The notes below the pieces were generated by a model that worked only from the letters and a program-made list of their open reading frames with translations, searched no databases and was not told where the DNA came from. From positions 2,599,589 through 2,663,588 of the forward strand of contig NC_020170.2 in the NCBI RefSeq assembly GCF_000224145.3: a stretch of 64,000 bases of DNA, in the 5' to 3' direction. The first letter of the stretch is position 1, and every line of letters starts with the position of its first letter. Made by a program: the position numbers and the translations under genes. The stretch is from Ciona intestinalis. Taxonomy: Eukaryota; Chordata; Ascidiacea; Phlebobranchia; Cionidae. Below are positions 43,104-54,800 of the stretch, in pieces.

Positions 43104-43626
43104 TAATAGGTAAACCACGACCTACTAGAGATACCCACGTATGGGTAAACAAGACATGCAGAGTCGTTGTCTGTTTCGACTCTTTGCAGATGCGAGTCGC
43201 TACGACTACAGGGTTTTCTTGTACGATTTTTGCACCTATTCGTTTGTCGGTGTTTCAATGATCAGCACTAGTTTAGTATTTGATAGTGTCCTAGCTGTAT
43301 AGTGAGTTGTTTATCTAGGCGACTGTTTCAGAGCTGTTTTTTTACACGGGTTGGTTTTTCTCACTGTTTATCGTTATGAGCCTGTTATAGCCGTTTATTG
43401 TTCGCTGTCTGTTAAGCTGTTTTTAGGTATTTTGTTGTTGCGTGTTTTCTACTTATCTTACCGCGTTTTACTGACTTCATGGCTTTTTGCGGTTGGTTTC
43501 TTTTCCTTGCATTTTTAATGTCTATTGTGCAAGGGTTTCTCGCCTAAGTAGAAACCCACTACCATTGGCTGGGGGCTTGTCGTGCCGTAGTGGCTTTCCA
43601 CCAACGCCAGCCAGCTAAACTTACAT

Positions 43627-43795
43627 TATATAGCAGGGTTGGGGATTTTCCCGTCCCATTTGGCAGTAAACAATCTGAAAAAACAAAACTGTTTTAACGA
43701 CCCATTTAGAACGTTGTTAGTTGTATAAAACCCCATCAGGATATTGGTTATTATTATTTGCTAAAGGTGTCCTGCCTTCCCTCGCTCCACTATAT
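43627..43795. mobile_element. TAGTAGGGTGGGG-type MITE, internally deleted
   Basis: TATATAGCAGGGTTGGGGAT at the left and CCTTCCCTCGCTCCACTATA at the right; the left half has lost about 25 bp relative to full copies. Confidence 0.65.
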
Positions 43796-43838
43796 AACAT
43801 TTTAATCGTGTTTCTATTTTACAGAAGATTGGCCATGC

Positions 43839-43882
43839 TTAGCCTACATTTGCTACGGGTTTAGCCTACATTTGCTACGGGT
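43839..43882 (+). repeat. 22-bp perfect tandem duplication
   Basis: TTAGCCTACATTTGCTACGG plus GT, twice, immediately after a TTTTACAG stretch. Confidence 0.75.
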
Positions 43883-44443
43883 TTTGTCAGCGCAGTTGGA
43901 AAATAGATCCCATGGCATTATCATCACTTTGTTGTGCTGTTGTATCGGGATTACCGAAAAATATTTGTTTTAATACATTAAAAAAAGTGAAAAAAAGTGA
44001 AAAATGTGGTGTTGAAATTAATTTTTTTAAATAAATCATAAATACATAAGCTTATGAACGTACTCACCAGAAAAAATAGACAGTTTCAACCTTGATCTTT
44101 AGAATGAAGTGCAAGAAATGCAAAATTTGCATATGTCCGTTCGTTTATAAACACTCGGATTGCTCATGATGTCAGGGTGAAATTTTCCTTTGAACCAAAC
44201 ACACATTAATGTATAAAGCATTAATGTTGTTTACCACGCCAACACGTTATTAATATATGAAAAATATATATGCGTCCAGTGTCCCACATTTGCAGCAGCA
44301 CAAATAGGGAAATACCCTGGAGCAAAAAAAGAAAAAATCGTTGTTTATTTATCAGACACGAACTGTTTTTCGTGTGAACCGCAGCCAAATTTTGCAGCAT
44401 AGCTTAGTTTCTGCATATCAGGCAGAGTACGATAATATATAGG

Positions 44444-47400
44444 ATGGGAAGAAATGTATACGTTATTGGCGTCGGAATGACAAAAGTAATGTGCTTGAAT
44501 TGCAGGCAAAATCAGCTGTTATATTTGACTTTCATTCAATCTTATTACTAAACCGATTAGGGATTAAACTCTTACCACGATACATAAAACAGAAACCTAA
44601 AATTGAAAATTGCTGTTTTAATTAATTTGATCTTCTTTCAAAGAGCTAAATAAAAGTTAATAACACGTTAAACCTTTAATTTGTATATGTTATACCTACA
44701 AAATATAAGTTTAACAGTTGACATGTGATCTAACATTATTTTTGTTAAGTTTGAGAAGCCGGGTCGACGTGAGAATTTCGACTACCCCGACATGGCCAAG
44801 GAGGCAGGGTTAAAAGCTCTCGCTGATGCTGGGATTTCTTACCACCAGGTGGAGCAAGCAGCAGTTGGTTATTGCTACGGAGACTCGACTTGTGGTCAGC
44901 GTGCTTTGTACCAACTTGGAATGACTGGGATTCCAATTTATAATGTGAGTTGCCCATCTCAGTTTACTGTATATAATAACCTATGTTTTATTGGAATGGC
45001 TGTTACATTGTTTATAATTAATATGTGACCTCATTCTACTGCATACACTGTGTGAACCCATTTGTTCATTAAAATGACTGTTATACCTATAAATCTGTTT
45101 AAATTGTAATCTGAAACCAATGCATACATTGTGTTTACCAATGTTTTATTAAAATTACTGTGGCACAGTTGGTTAGCGCGCCTGTCTTGAACCCAGTGGT
45201 AATGGGTTTAAGGTTCGTCGTTGTTACGATTGTGGGCGTAAGACACTTATGGACAATTGTTCCAACCCAGTGGTCACTAATGGGTTGTTCAAATTATCAG
45301 CCACACATAAAAAAAATGAAAAAGTCCACAAAAAAAATAATTACCCACAAAGTAACATACTTGATTACTTGGTAAAGCTGGCGCGAGGTGTATGAACATT
45401 CGTGTTATAACGACTGTTGTTTTTCGACCACTCAAGAATAAAGTTACACTCATTCATTTATTCATTCATTCATTCTCTTCATGTTATCACAGTGCCCTTT
45501 TTTTAGGTATATATAACTTCTTATCCCAATGGTTAATATGATGTACACTTGATGGACGTGCTAACTCAAAATAGTTATTCCTATTAATATAGTAAAACCA
45601 ATTCTTTACCCTCCCATTAGGTCAATAACAATTGTTCAACTGGTTCAACTGCCTTGTTCATGGCAAAGCAATTTATTGAAGGAGGGTTGGCTGAATGCAC
45701 CATGGCTCTTGGCTTTGAAAAGATGGAACGTGGCTCATTAAAAGACCATGTATGTTTTACATATATTAGTAGCCTAGTTGAATAGTCTGGCATCATGGCA
45801 CAGTAAATAGAGTACTCGCTTCTAGACTCTAGGATATATGTTAAATGCATTTACCATTAGTATTAGTGTATGTGTCCGTGGGCAAGGCACTTTATAGCAT
45901 AGTTCCAACCCAGTTGTCACTAATAGGTTGTCCAAACTGTCAGCCATACATATAAAAAAATGAAATCATCCTACAAAAATAATTACCCACAAAGTTACAT
46001 ATGTAGTAACTTTTTAGTGGGCAAAATTGTATAAAATAAACCACTGATGTTATAACCACTGTCATTGTGCTGCTACACGAGGATAAATAAAACTTGAACA
46101 GCTTTGATCCCATTTTATATTCAAGCAAATGGCATAACATTGATTCTCTCTCTATATATATAAACATTCCAATTACCAGGTTCTTAAATAGAATTCTGCC
46201 TATTAACAGTGGAACGACCGTACACCACCTGGATTACACCACGGAAATTTGGTAAAGGAGATAGGTGTAGTTCATAAAGCTCCAATAACACCCCAGCTGT
46301 TTGGCAATGCTGGACTTGAGCACATGAAAAAATATGGTATATTATTTTTTATATTTTAATTTAATTGATGGCACTTTGTAAAAGGAGTTGAAATTTAAAT
46401 TTGCTTGTGGTGCATTGTACAATTATTTGTAAGTGTAATGACTAATGTAAACCAGCAACTGGCAGTTTAAACAAATAGTTCTGTGTCTGTATGTGCTGCA
46501 TTTCATGTTCTTTGTGTTTGGCTAATGAATAGCTTTTGCTTGTAAACCCTCTGTTGACTTTTAAGGTATTGGATTTTTATAACGTGTTCTCAAATCTTAA
46601 TATTTGATACTGGAAAGTTAACACAATACCACAGCATGTAATGGTGTCTATGTTTTTGACCCATACATTAAACTTAATTTTAAATCCTTATTATTATGAC
46701 AGGCACCAAACCAGAGCACTTTGCAAAGATTGGATGGAAAAATCACAAGCATTCAACCAACAACCCATACTCACAGTTTCAAAAGGAATACAGTTTTGAG
46801 TCTGTGTTAAACGGAAAAAGGATTTATGATTACCTTACTTTGTTACAGTGTTGGTATGTATTATAAATGGTTTAGGACTCTATTCTATGTGTGTGAATTT
46901 CCACAGTGGCAGAACATGGTTCCTAGTATTGAGACATTAATTGACCCATTACCCCAACATGAGTTTATGTGTGATTAAACAACTAGACTTATATGATAGG
47001 GTTATTCAAACTAAATGAATGTAAACTTATTTTTTCTCGTATAGCGGGGAAACGACTGTCATTGTAACGCAAGTGTTATCTTACAAACAACTCATTCCCA
47101 CGAACTGAAATTTAAACTTAAATACAGATAAAATACAGAAAGTCACTATGTATTGTGTATTGTGTGTAACCTTACACCTGTGTTAACTGTTTAATTTCTA
47201 TTTGTTTTCGACCCTGAATGATATTTTACCAATGTCAGCCCCACATCGGATGGTAGTGGTTGTGCAATCCTTGCCAGTGCAGACTTTGTCAGAAAACATG
47301 GGTTGGAACACCAAGCTGTTGAGATTGTGGCTCAAGAGATGGCCACTGATCTTCCAAGCACTTTCGCAGAGAAAAGCAGCATCAAAGTGAGTTTTTTGTA

Positions 47401-50400
47401 ACATGTTATCTTTTCGGATGGTCTGTGTTTACTGATTACTCTCCTGAAGATTTTTTTTGCTTTAATATATTTTGGTAAATGTAGTTTGCACAGTTAAACA
47501 GTTTTGGATTATTTTTATTTTAAATATATTTTTCACCAAATTTTACAGTTAGTTGGTTTTGACATGACAAAGCGTGCTGTGGATAAAATATACGAGAAAA
47601 CTGGTTTACGTGCTTCAGATGCTCAAGTTGTTGAACTTCATGATTGCTTCTCAGCAAATGAGTTGATCACTTATGAAGCGCTCGGTCTTTGTGGTGTCGG
47701 TATGTTTAATGCTTTGTATTTGTTGCTGTGTATGGTGTTGGTTGGTTGTGTATGGTGTTGGTTGGTGTGTATGGTGTTGGTTGATGGTATTGGTTGGTGT
47801 GTATGTGNNNNNNNNNNNNNNNNNNNNNNNNNNNNNNNNNNNNNNNNNNNNNNNNNNNNNNNNNNNNNNNNNNNNNNNNNNNNNNNNNNNNNNNNNNNNN
47901 NNNNNNNNNNNNNNNNNNNNNNNNNNNNNNNNNNNNNNNNNNNNNNNNNNNNNNNNNNNNNNNNNNNNNNNNNNNNNNNNNNNNNNNNNNNNNNNNNNNN
48001 NNNNNNNNNNNNNNNNNNNNNNNNNNNNNNNNNNNNNNNNNNNNNNNNNNNNAATATTGTTCTTTTCTGCAATTATTCTGTTGACAGTGGCTCAACACAC
48101 AATGTAAGGCTGTGTGTTAAAAATTAGTTGGACTGTAATATGTGTTATAGCATATACATATATATATGCAGAATGGGTGTGATATGATCTTACAGCTGTT
48201 AAAGTACTTTGTTCAGCTACTTTGTTAAAGAGGAAGTAGGTTAAACTGCATTGATTATCTTGGTTTTTTCTATAGTCAGCAAAATGTCAGGTCCAGTAAC
48301 TGGTGTGTAGCATGTGGGACAGCAAAATATTCTAACATAAGAGGAAATGTTTTGTTTGGTTTGATCTTAATAAAGTAAAGGCTAGAGTGTTTAAACGGTG
48401 AAATTCATAGTTAGTGTAAAAATTAATGATTAATGTTTTTTTATGACAATTTGTATGTTTTATGTTTAAATGAATATAAATAAGTTACTACAATTTATAC
48501 GTATGTGTCACTGAATAATTTGCAAAATCCAAATCTTCAATTGATTACAAATTTGGGATGGATAATAATGACTCTTCCGGAAAATCAAGCACCACATCTG
48601 ATGTCTGCAGCTCTCAATCAGTTAAGGAGGAATCCAGGGAGCAACCCAAACCCCCTTTTGTAGGGTTTGGAATTTTATGTTGCATCCTGGCAAGCATATT
48701 TTACTTGCTTAGCGCACTAGTTGTGAAATTTGTAAAATCTGTTGGAGTTATGGAGGTTGTATTGGCAAGATGCTGGGTTCAATTTATGCTAATGCTGCCG
48801 TATGTTTTTTACAACTGGACAAACAAAGGTGTGGATTTCATTGGCGATCTGAAAACCTTGGTGCTTTTTTGGATGCGTGCTTTTACTGGCCTCTGTGCAA
48901 CCTTTTTGTTTTACCAGAGCCTTTTATATCTACCATTAGGTGATGCTATAACTCTTGCATTTTTAAGTGTTACCTTTTCTCAGTTGTTGGGGTGTCTGTT
49001 TCTGCATGAAAGATCAAGTTTGTTGGACTATTTACTCAGTGTTTTTATAATATGTGGAGTCGTGCTCATAGCAAAACCACCCTTCTTGTTCAATCAATCA
49101 GAGACTTACAGCAGTGACAAGCTGATTGGAATTATTTTGGTAGTTGCTCATTCTTTTCTGGCAGCAGGAATGTACATACTCATTAGAAAACTATCCACAT
49201 CCTCTCATGGATCTCTTAATGTTTTTTACTATGGATTCGTGGGTTTAATTGTTGTGCCAATCTTCTCAAAAACTATGGGTGTGTTCCAACTTCCATGCTC
49301 TTCAGATCTCATCTTTCTTCTCCTTGTCGGACTCTTAGGAGGATTAGGACAAGTCCTCTTGACAATCGGACTCGTTTATGAGACAGCAGCTACATTTGCG
49401 ATGCTGGATTCATTTCAAATTGTTTTTGGCTTTGTATTTCAGGTCAGTAGAACCTTTTTGTATATTCCTTGTAAAAAAATTTTCATGTGTAACATACCAA
49501 ATTTTTTTTTCATGTGTAACATACCAAATTTTTTTTTCATGTGTAACATACCAAAAATGTTTTTTTTATTGCATATTCTCTGACTAAAATATTCAGTTAG
49601 CCTTGTTTTTCTGCTTTTTTATTTAAACATTCTTCTCCAGATTGTCGTCCTTGATGAACCTCTGTCTTATTTAAGTTTGGGAGGTGCTTTCCTCGTCTTA
49701 ATAAGCATTATGGGAATGACTGCTCAGAAAGTTTGTCAAGAGAACATCAACCAAAGTTCTAATAGATTCAAGTGTCTTTTTCAACATTAACTTTATGATC
49801 GCTATGCACCGTTTTTTTATCATGAATAATTTACATTAATTGTATATGACGGAAAATTAGCAAAAAAAGTGTAATTTCAAAACTAAAATGTGAAGTAAAA
49901 ACTAAGAACTGTTGCTATATAACATCTAATAGGCCTATTATTATAAAAACCTGACATTCTTTTGTTTAACAGAATCAGTATTTTTATTTGCATTTTGCCA
50001 AAGAAACCAGTATTTTTAGCTCGATTGCTTTTTGTATGCGAAATTCCTTTTTGTGTGGGAGTGTTACAGCATGCACTGTGTTGTTACTTACCATTTCCTC
50101 ATTAACTTCGATAATCTGCTTCTCTTCACTATGATTAAAGAATAAACAAAAATTTTATAACTTTACTGTACATCTAGAAAGTCTTACATCATATCTGCCT
50201 TGATTGTATACAATAGGGGGTACGAACAGTGGAATTAAAAAATCTGTTATGTAAAATGAATACTATGTAATTAGGATGTAAATTGATTAGTTTGTTGTAT
50301 ATCAGGTTTGGCACAATGTTCCGAACTAATATGGCAGTTACGTGGTGAAGCAGGCAAACGGCAAGTAAAAGGAGCTACACTGGCGTTACAACATAACCTT

Positions 50401-50833
50401 GGTATAGGAGGAGCAGTTGTAGTAACTATGTATAAACTTGGGTTCCCAGAAGCAAGGAAAGAATGGCTTAAAAGGTTAGTATGTCTGCAAAAACAGCTGC
50501 AAGCAGTTGTTCTATCTCATTTAGTAATATAAACTAATTATATTATTAAATGCTTAGATATATTAAAGTGTATTGAGGTTTTATGTTAATATTATTGTCA
50601 ATAAATATTTGCGATGTTGCTTCTATTATTGCTCATATTATGTAAAATTGTGACACTTTTTTGATTCATTAAAATTAAATGTAATATTCTTTTTTGCAAT
50701 ATTTTAATATATGTGAGAAAAAATCAGTGAGAAATTGTTGCATTTATTTTCCAGACAACCTGAACCACCCATTCACCCTCAGCCAACCAAAGGACAGCTT
50801 GTTGCCGCAACAATTTCCAAGGCCAAACTTTAG
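44444..50833 (+). CDS. SCP2: SCPx-type peroxisomal 3-ketoacyl-CoA thiolase without SCP2 domain (one exon missing in gap)
   Basis: Nine exons found: 44444-44485, 44750-44944, 45621-45749, 46210-46336, 46703-46853, 47239-47386, 47549-47699 (or 47693), 50306-50474 and 50755-50833. Start [14 protein letters not shown], then [17 protein letters not shown], the nucleophile loop [24 protein letters not shown], the catalytic-histidine segment [12 protein letters not shown], and [24 protein letters not shown]. The family thiolyses 3-ketoacyl-CoAs, including branched-chain and bile-acid intermediates, in peroxisomes. About 39 residues with the second catalytic Cys/His block (GHPLGATG region in the family) are not present and should lie in or beside the gap at 47808-48052. 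The protein stops after thiolase with AKL, a type 1 peroxisomal signal. Vertebrate SCPx continues into an SCP2 lipid-transfer domain that is absent here; a thiolase-only form resembles nematode DAF-22. Confidence 0.88.
45157..45477 (+). mobile_element. tRNA-derived SINE
   Basis: The head TGGCACAGTTGGTTAGCGCG is a good Pol III A box in tRNA context, and GGTTTAAGGTTCGTCG fits a B box. The body contains AACCCAGTGGTCACTAATGG and the copy ends in an (ATTC)n tail. Lies in a thiolase intron. Confidence 0.8.
45785..46098 (+). mobile_element. tRNA-derived SINE, diverged
   Basis: ATGGCACAGTAAATAGAGTAC (decayed A box), then GTGTCCGTGGGCAAGGCACT, AACCCAGTTGTCACTAATAGG and ACGAGGATAAATAAAACTTG. Same family as 45157. 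Confidence 0.7.
47705..47807 (+). repeat. GTGTATGGTGTTGGTTG minisatellite at gap edge
   Basis: At least four imperfect copies of a GGTGTTGGTTGGTTGTGTAT motif run into the N gap, which explains why the assembly broke here. Confidence 0.75.
47808..48052. other. Assembly gap (245 N)
   Basis: Falls inside the thiolase gene between the LHDCF exon and the exon at 50306. The missing thiolase exon (about 115-120 bp) would fit in it. Confidence 0.9.
48558..49790 (+). CDS. SLC35G1: SLC35G-like drug/metabolite transporter (EamA family)
   Basis: Two exons, 48558-49442 and 49641-49790 (TAA 49788-49790), 344 residues. A hydrophilic Ser-rich N-terminus of about 35 residues precedes roughly ten hydrophobic helices in two EamA repeats. 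Matches to vertebrate SLC35G1: [78 protein letters not shown] and [12 protein letters not shown]. The family sits in plasma membrane/ER; substrate is unknown. Start chosen as the first ATG of the frame, in a plausible context (GGGATGG). It lies on the same strand inside the thiolase gene's intron between 47699 and 50306. Confidence 0.85.
49480..49557 (+). repeat. 28-bp repeat, three copies
   Basis: TTTTTCATGTGTAACATACC separated by A/T runs, three times, at the start of the SLC35G-like intron. Confidence 0.8.
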
Positions 50834-51877
50834 CTGCAGAAGAGTGTTTTTGTATTGACAATAGTCTTAAATAATATTAATTAGCACTCATGCATTTCTA
50901 ATACTGTGTAATATTTTGTAATTTAATATTTAAGTTTCATTAGCTTTGTAATGCAATTGTTTTCATAATTAAATTAAGTATCCCACCAAAAGATTAAAAC
51001 CAATCTCTTTGACCCCTCTATACTGTGTACTGTTTTATGCCATTGCACATGACACCAAACTGAAGCACTTTATGACTTAAAACCTGACAGCTTTGTAGGG
51101 ACGAATGGGCAATCTTAGGCAACTATTGTGGTGGATAATACCAACACATGTAAGTGGCAGTAATAACGTTTTTGTAAACTACTTTCAATGTGAACACCGC
51201 CTGTAGCAATTTAGGTCATGTGTCATGACGTAAGGCACAATAATATCATGTTGGACTTTGATCGGGATTTTACAGCTTGTCGCCTGCAGTGTAAAAATAC
51301 AATGACAAAAGGATATACTAAACTAAAGTAAGAAATGGTTCGCGTGTCGCAGCATACATTAGTTCTCTATGGTGGCAGTGTAAAAATAGAATGACGAATC
51401 CCTGTTATTGCTACACAGGTGACGTAATAAAATTTTACCTTTATTATGTGGAGTGGAAACTCTTGGGGGAGTTCCCCGTTTCATTTGTTCGTGTGGGATA
51501 AGTTTGACATTCGTGTATGCTGATGCTTGTATGACGATGTCGTTTCAAAAGACTGTAAAAGTAGTAAACCTTCAGTGCAGAGTAGGACTTTGCATAATGG
51601 TCAACAAAGCGTACTACTAAAACTTAATACAAATGTGTTATATATAAAGATTGTCGTGACCAAAGAACGTGTTCTAATATAATGTACTTGTGTATAAAAT
51701 GATGTTGTGCTCGTTTATCATGTTGAGTAGCATTGTACGTTTTCTTTATTGAATAAATTGTAACATAAAACATTTATTTACTAATTAACTTTGTTCCTCG
51801 AAGGTTCTGACATTTATTTAGGTTTATTTGTCTGTTAAAAGTCCACTACTGACTATACCAGCGATATAAAAGTGCCA
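50834..51877. other. Intergenic: thiolase 3' flank and HMG-CoA synthase promoter region
   Basis: About 1 kb with no exon. It holds the HMGCS 5' region; GTCATGTG and CATGACGTAA near 51217 resemble E-box and CRE half sites. I could not identify a convincing sterol regulatory element, TATA box or start site. Confidence 0.4.
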
Positions 51878-54800
51878 ATGGAGGATAAAAGACCTGAAAA
51901 TGTTGGCATTCTTGCCATGGAAGTTTATTTTCCATCTTCATATGTTGACCAAAACAAACTAGAAGACTTTGATGGTGTTTCAAAGGGTAAATACACCAAA
52001 GGTCTGGGACAAGAAGAGATGGGTTTCTGTCATGATAATGAGGACATCAATTCATTGTGCCTCACTGTGGTGGCAAGGTTAATGGAAAAGAACCATGTAG
52101 ATTATAAAGACATAGGTAAGTAAAAATTGTCTTTTAAAAATTGTACTTAAAATTTGTATTTATATATACATTTAACACTTTCTAGCGAGGAAACATTATA
52201 TTTAAATAAACATCATTTGCGAAATATATTTCTATATATATACGATTGTTTTCACGTTTGAAAAATACCTTACAGTAAATAATAAAACTCAGGCAGTTTC
52301 ATTGTTTCAGTACTGTTATGTCTTATAAAACAGCTGAGAATTTTTATTATTTTAAATTGATACAGGTCGCTTAGAAGTTGGTACAGAGACAATAATTGAT
52401 AAATCGAAAAGCGTGAAGAGCGTTCTGATGCAGTTGTTTGATGAAAGTGGAAATTTTGATGTAGAAGGCGTGGATACAAGCAATGCTTGCTATGGTGGAA
52501 CAAGTGCTTTGTTTAATGCAGTCGCATGGGTGGAAAGCTCTGCCTGGGATGGTTCGTAATATATGGTTATAACTTACTACCACAGCATCAGTCAATATGG
52601 TTATCGGGTTATGTTAAATATCTTGTCAACCTTAAACATAAAAATAGTTTTTAAAAAATAATAATTTTGCAAAAATAACTTTGCTGCCAGTGCCCTTTTC
52701 AAATAATATCCGTTTTAGCGATTTAAAGACAGTTTTGTACAACACAAAGATCTGTATTTAACATTAAGTGCGTTCATCCCCATAGAGTTACTAACTATTT
52801 TTGTACCCGGCAACAGGATTCATTAGTTAATTCTGAATTTGTTAAAACTACGCCTTAAATCAAACTGCTCTATCCATATAAGCAACATATTACAGTTCTT
52901 TCATTAATTATTTAATAAGTCCTGCATCTTACTTTTGTCCACTTTATATATTTGTATTGTGTTTTTTCAAGTGATCAATTTAAAAAAACCATAGCCTTGC
53001 CTTTGATAAATAATAGAAATACCTTCTATTTTATTTAACCAGTATCTAATACAGGTAGATATGCTTTGGTTGTGTGTGGTGATATTGCAGTGTATGCAAG
53101 TGGTAATGCCAGATGCACTGGTGGAGCTGGTTCCATAGCAATGTTGATTGGACCCTCTGCTCCACTTGTTATAGAACCAGGTAAATACTTCTGAATGTAA
53201 ATGTTAAAATTTTTTGGTATTAACCTGATTTGCAAACAAATTAAGTTTGTATAGGCTAAAATTACAATTATGTAATACACATTAAATTAACATTTCTGTT
53301 TAAAAAGATAATTAAAAAGTTTATTAAACATGGTTTAGAAATGCTAAAATTGCACATAAATATAAAGAGTTACAGACTTAATTTTGATTGCATATATAGT
53401 TTTCTTTATATAGTTGAGGTCCTAAGGTGAGGTACTCTAACTAACACACCTGTGACTTAGATTTGACTTTTTGGCCTGTTACCTCAACAACGCATTGAGA
53501 TGTGCTAATGTTTAATCTGTAAGGGTTTGACTCTATTATCATTTCTGGCAAATGTATCTTTGGACGAGACACTTAACCCCAAACTCTAATGAGGTCTTTT
53601 CATATGGCAAACGAAACATCAGTTGTTTTATAGCCTATTCCAAACCAAAAAATTCTCCCAAAATCGCTTTCACACCTATTGTTAAATCATTTTAATCTTT
53701 AAATGTTAAATTATAACTTTATCAATACACCAGGTCTTAGAGCAAGTTACATGCGACATGCTTATGATTTTTACAAACCTGATCTAACATCGGAATATCC
53801 AGTTGTTGATGGAAAACTATCAGTACAAAGTTATATAACTGCCCTGGATAACTGCTATCAAAACTACTGCCGAAAAGCTAGCAAAAAAATTAAAACTAAA
53901 AGTAAGTTTTATTTACGTTGTATTATAGAGTTGTAAATTTATTTTTGTATTTTCTCTTTGTTTTGTATTTTTTTTTTACTTATTTTTGAAATTTTTTTTA
54001 GCATGTTTTTTGTATTTTCAATTTTTTAAGCCAATTCAATTGTAATTTCATTTATCTTTAACATATCTATGTTCGAAATATCTTTGTGCCAGTTAAGCGT
54101 TAATGATAATAATATAATAATAACTTTATTTTTCTTTACCATTACGGTAGCGAAGATTTAGAAATATTTTAAACGAAAATACAGGATATAGCAATAAAAT
54201 ACCAGTTATTAACCTAAAATTTATTAAATTAATGCAGCTTAAGCCCATAACTTGCATTGGAATTTATCAAAAACTGTTTCTCAGGTTCAACTTTCAACTT
54301 ATCCAACATTGACTACATGTTGTTCCACAGTCCATATTGCAAACTTGTCCAAAAATCAGTTGCTCGCATCGTTTTAAATGATTATGTTCATCAGGAACAT
54401 CAACATTACTCAAAAGATGACCAAACTCAGTTAAAGGATCTTTGCCAATTTAAGCAAGTAACCTATATTGTAGTGCATGTTAGCAAATCACTTTGAAATT
54501 TGCTTTTTTACTATGATTAAAACCTAATAAATGTAAATTAGCATTTTTTTCCACTAAATGTGTTTTTTACAATATAAATATAATAATATGATACACACTT
54601 TTTGCACTATGACAAATTGACAACTATGTAGCGATTGTAGCCTACTTAATATACTTAGTTAATATGGCCCATGGCGTAACGCCGTAAGGCGTAATTTAAA
54701 GTTTTAAATGCCATTCAAACATACAATACGTCTTGTGCCATACAAGAATACTAAATTTGTGTAACCTTTAATTTAACAATTGGCCACTTGATGCCCAAAA

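Larger units (their letters stand above)
38309..44443. other. Intergenic region between receptor and thiolase genes
   Basis: Contains the receptor 3' flank (AATAAA at 38320-38325 and 38950-38955), four or five MITE copies and several short tandem duplications listed separately. A 119-codon ATG-initiated frame at 39876-40235 matches nothing I recognise. A GC-richer stretch at 42400-43600 with repeated TTACGT/GTAACG words carries no recognisable gene; it could be the thiolase gene's upstream control region. Confidence 0.45.

Noticed and set aside
47504..48127. Long open frames spanning the N run around 47.8 kb
   Set aside because: Artefact of translating Ns; only the thiolase exon 47549-47699 is real.
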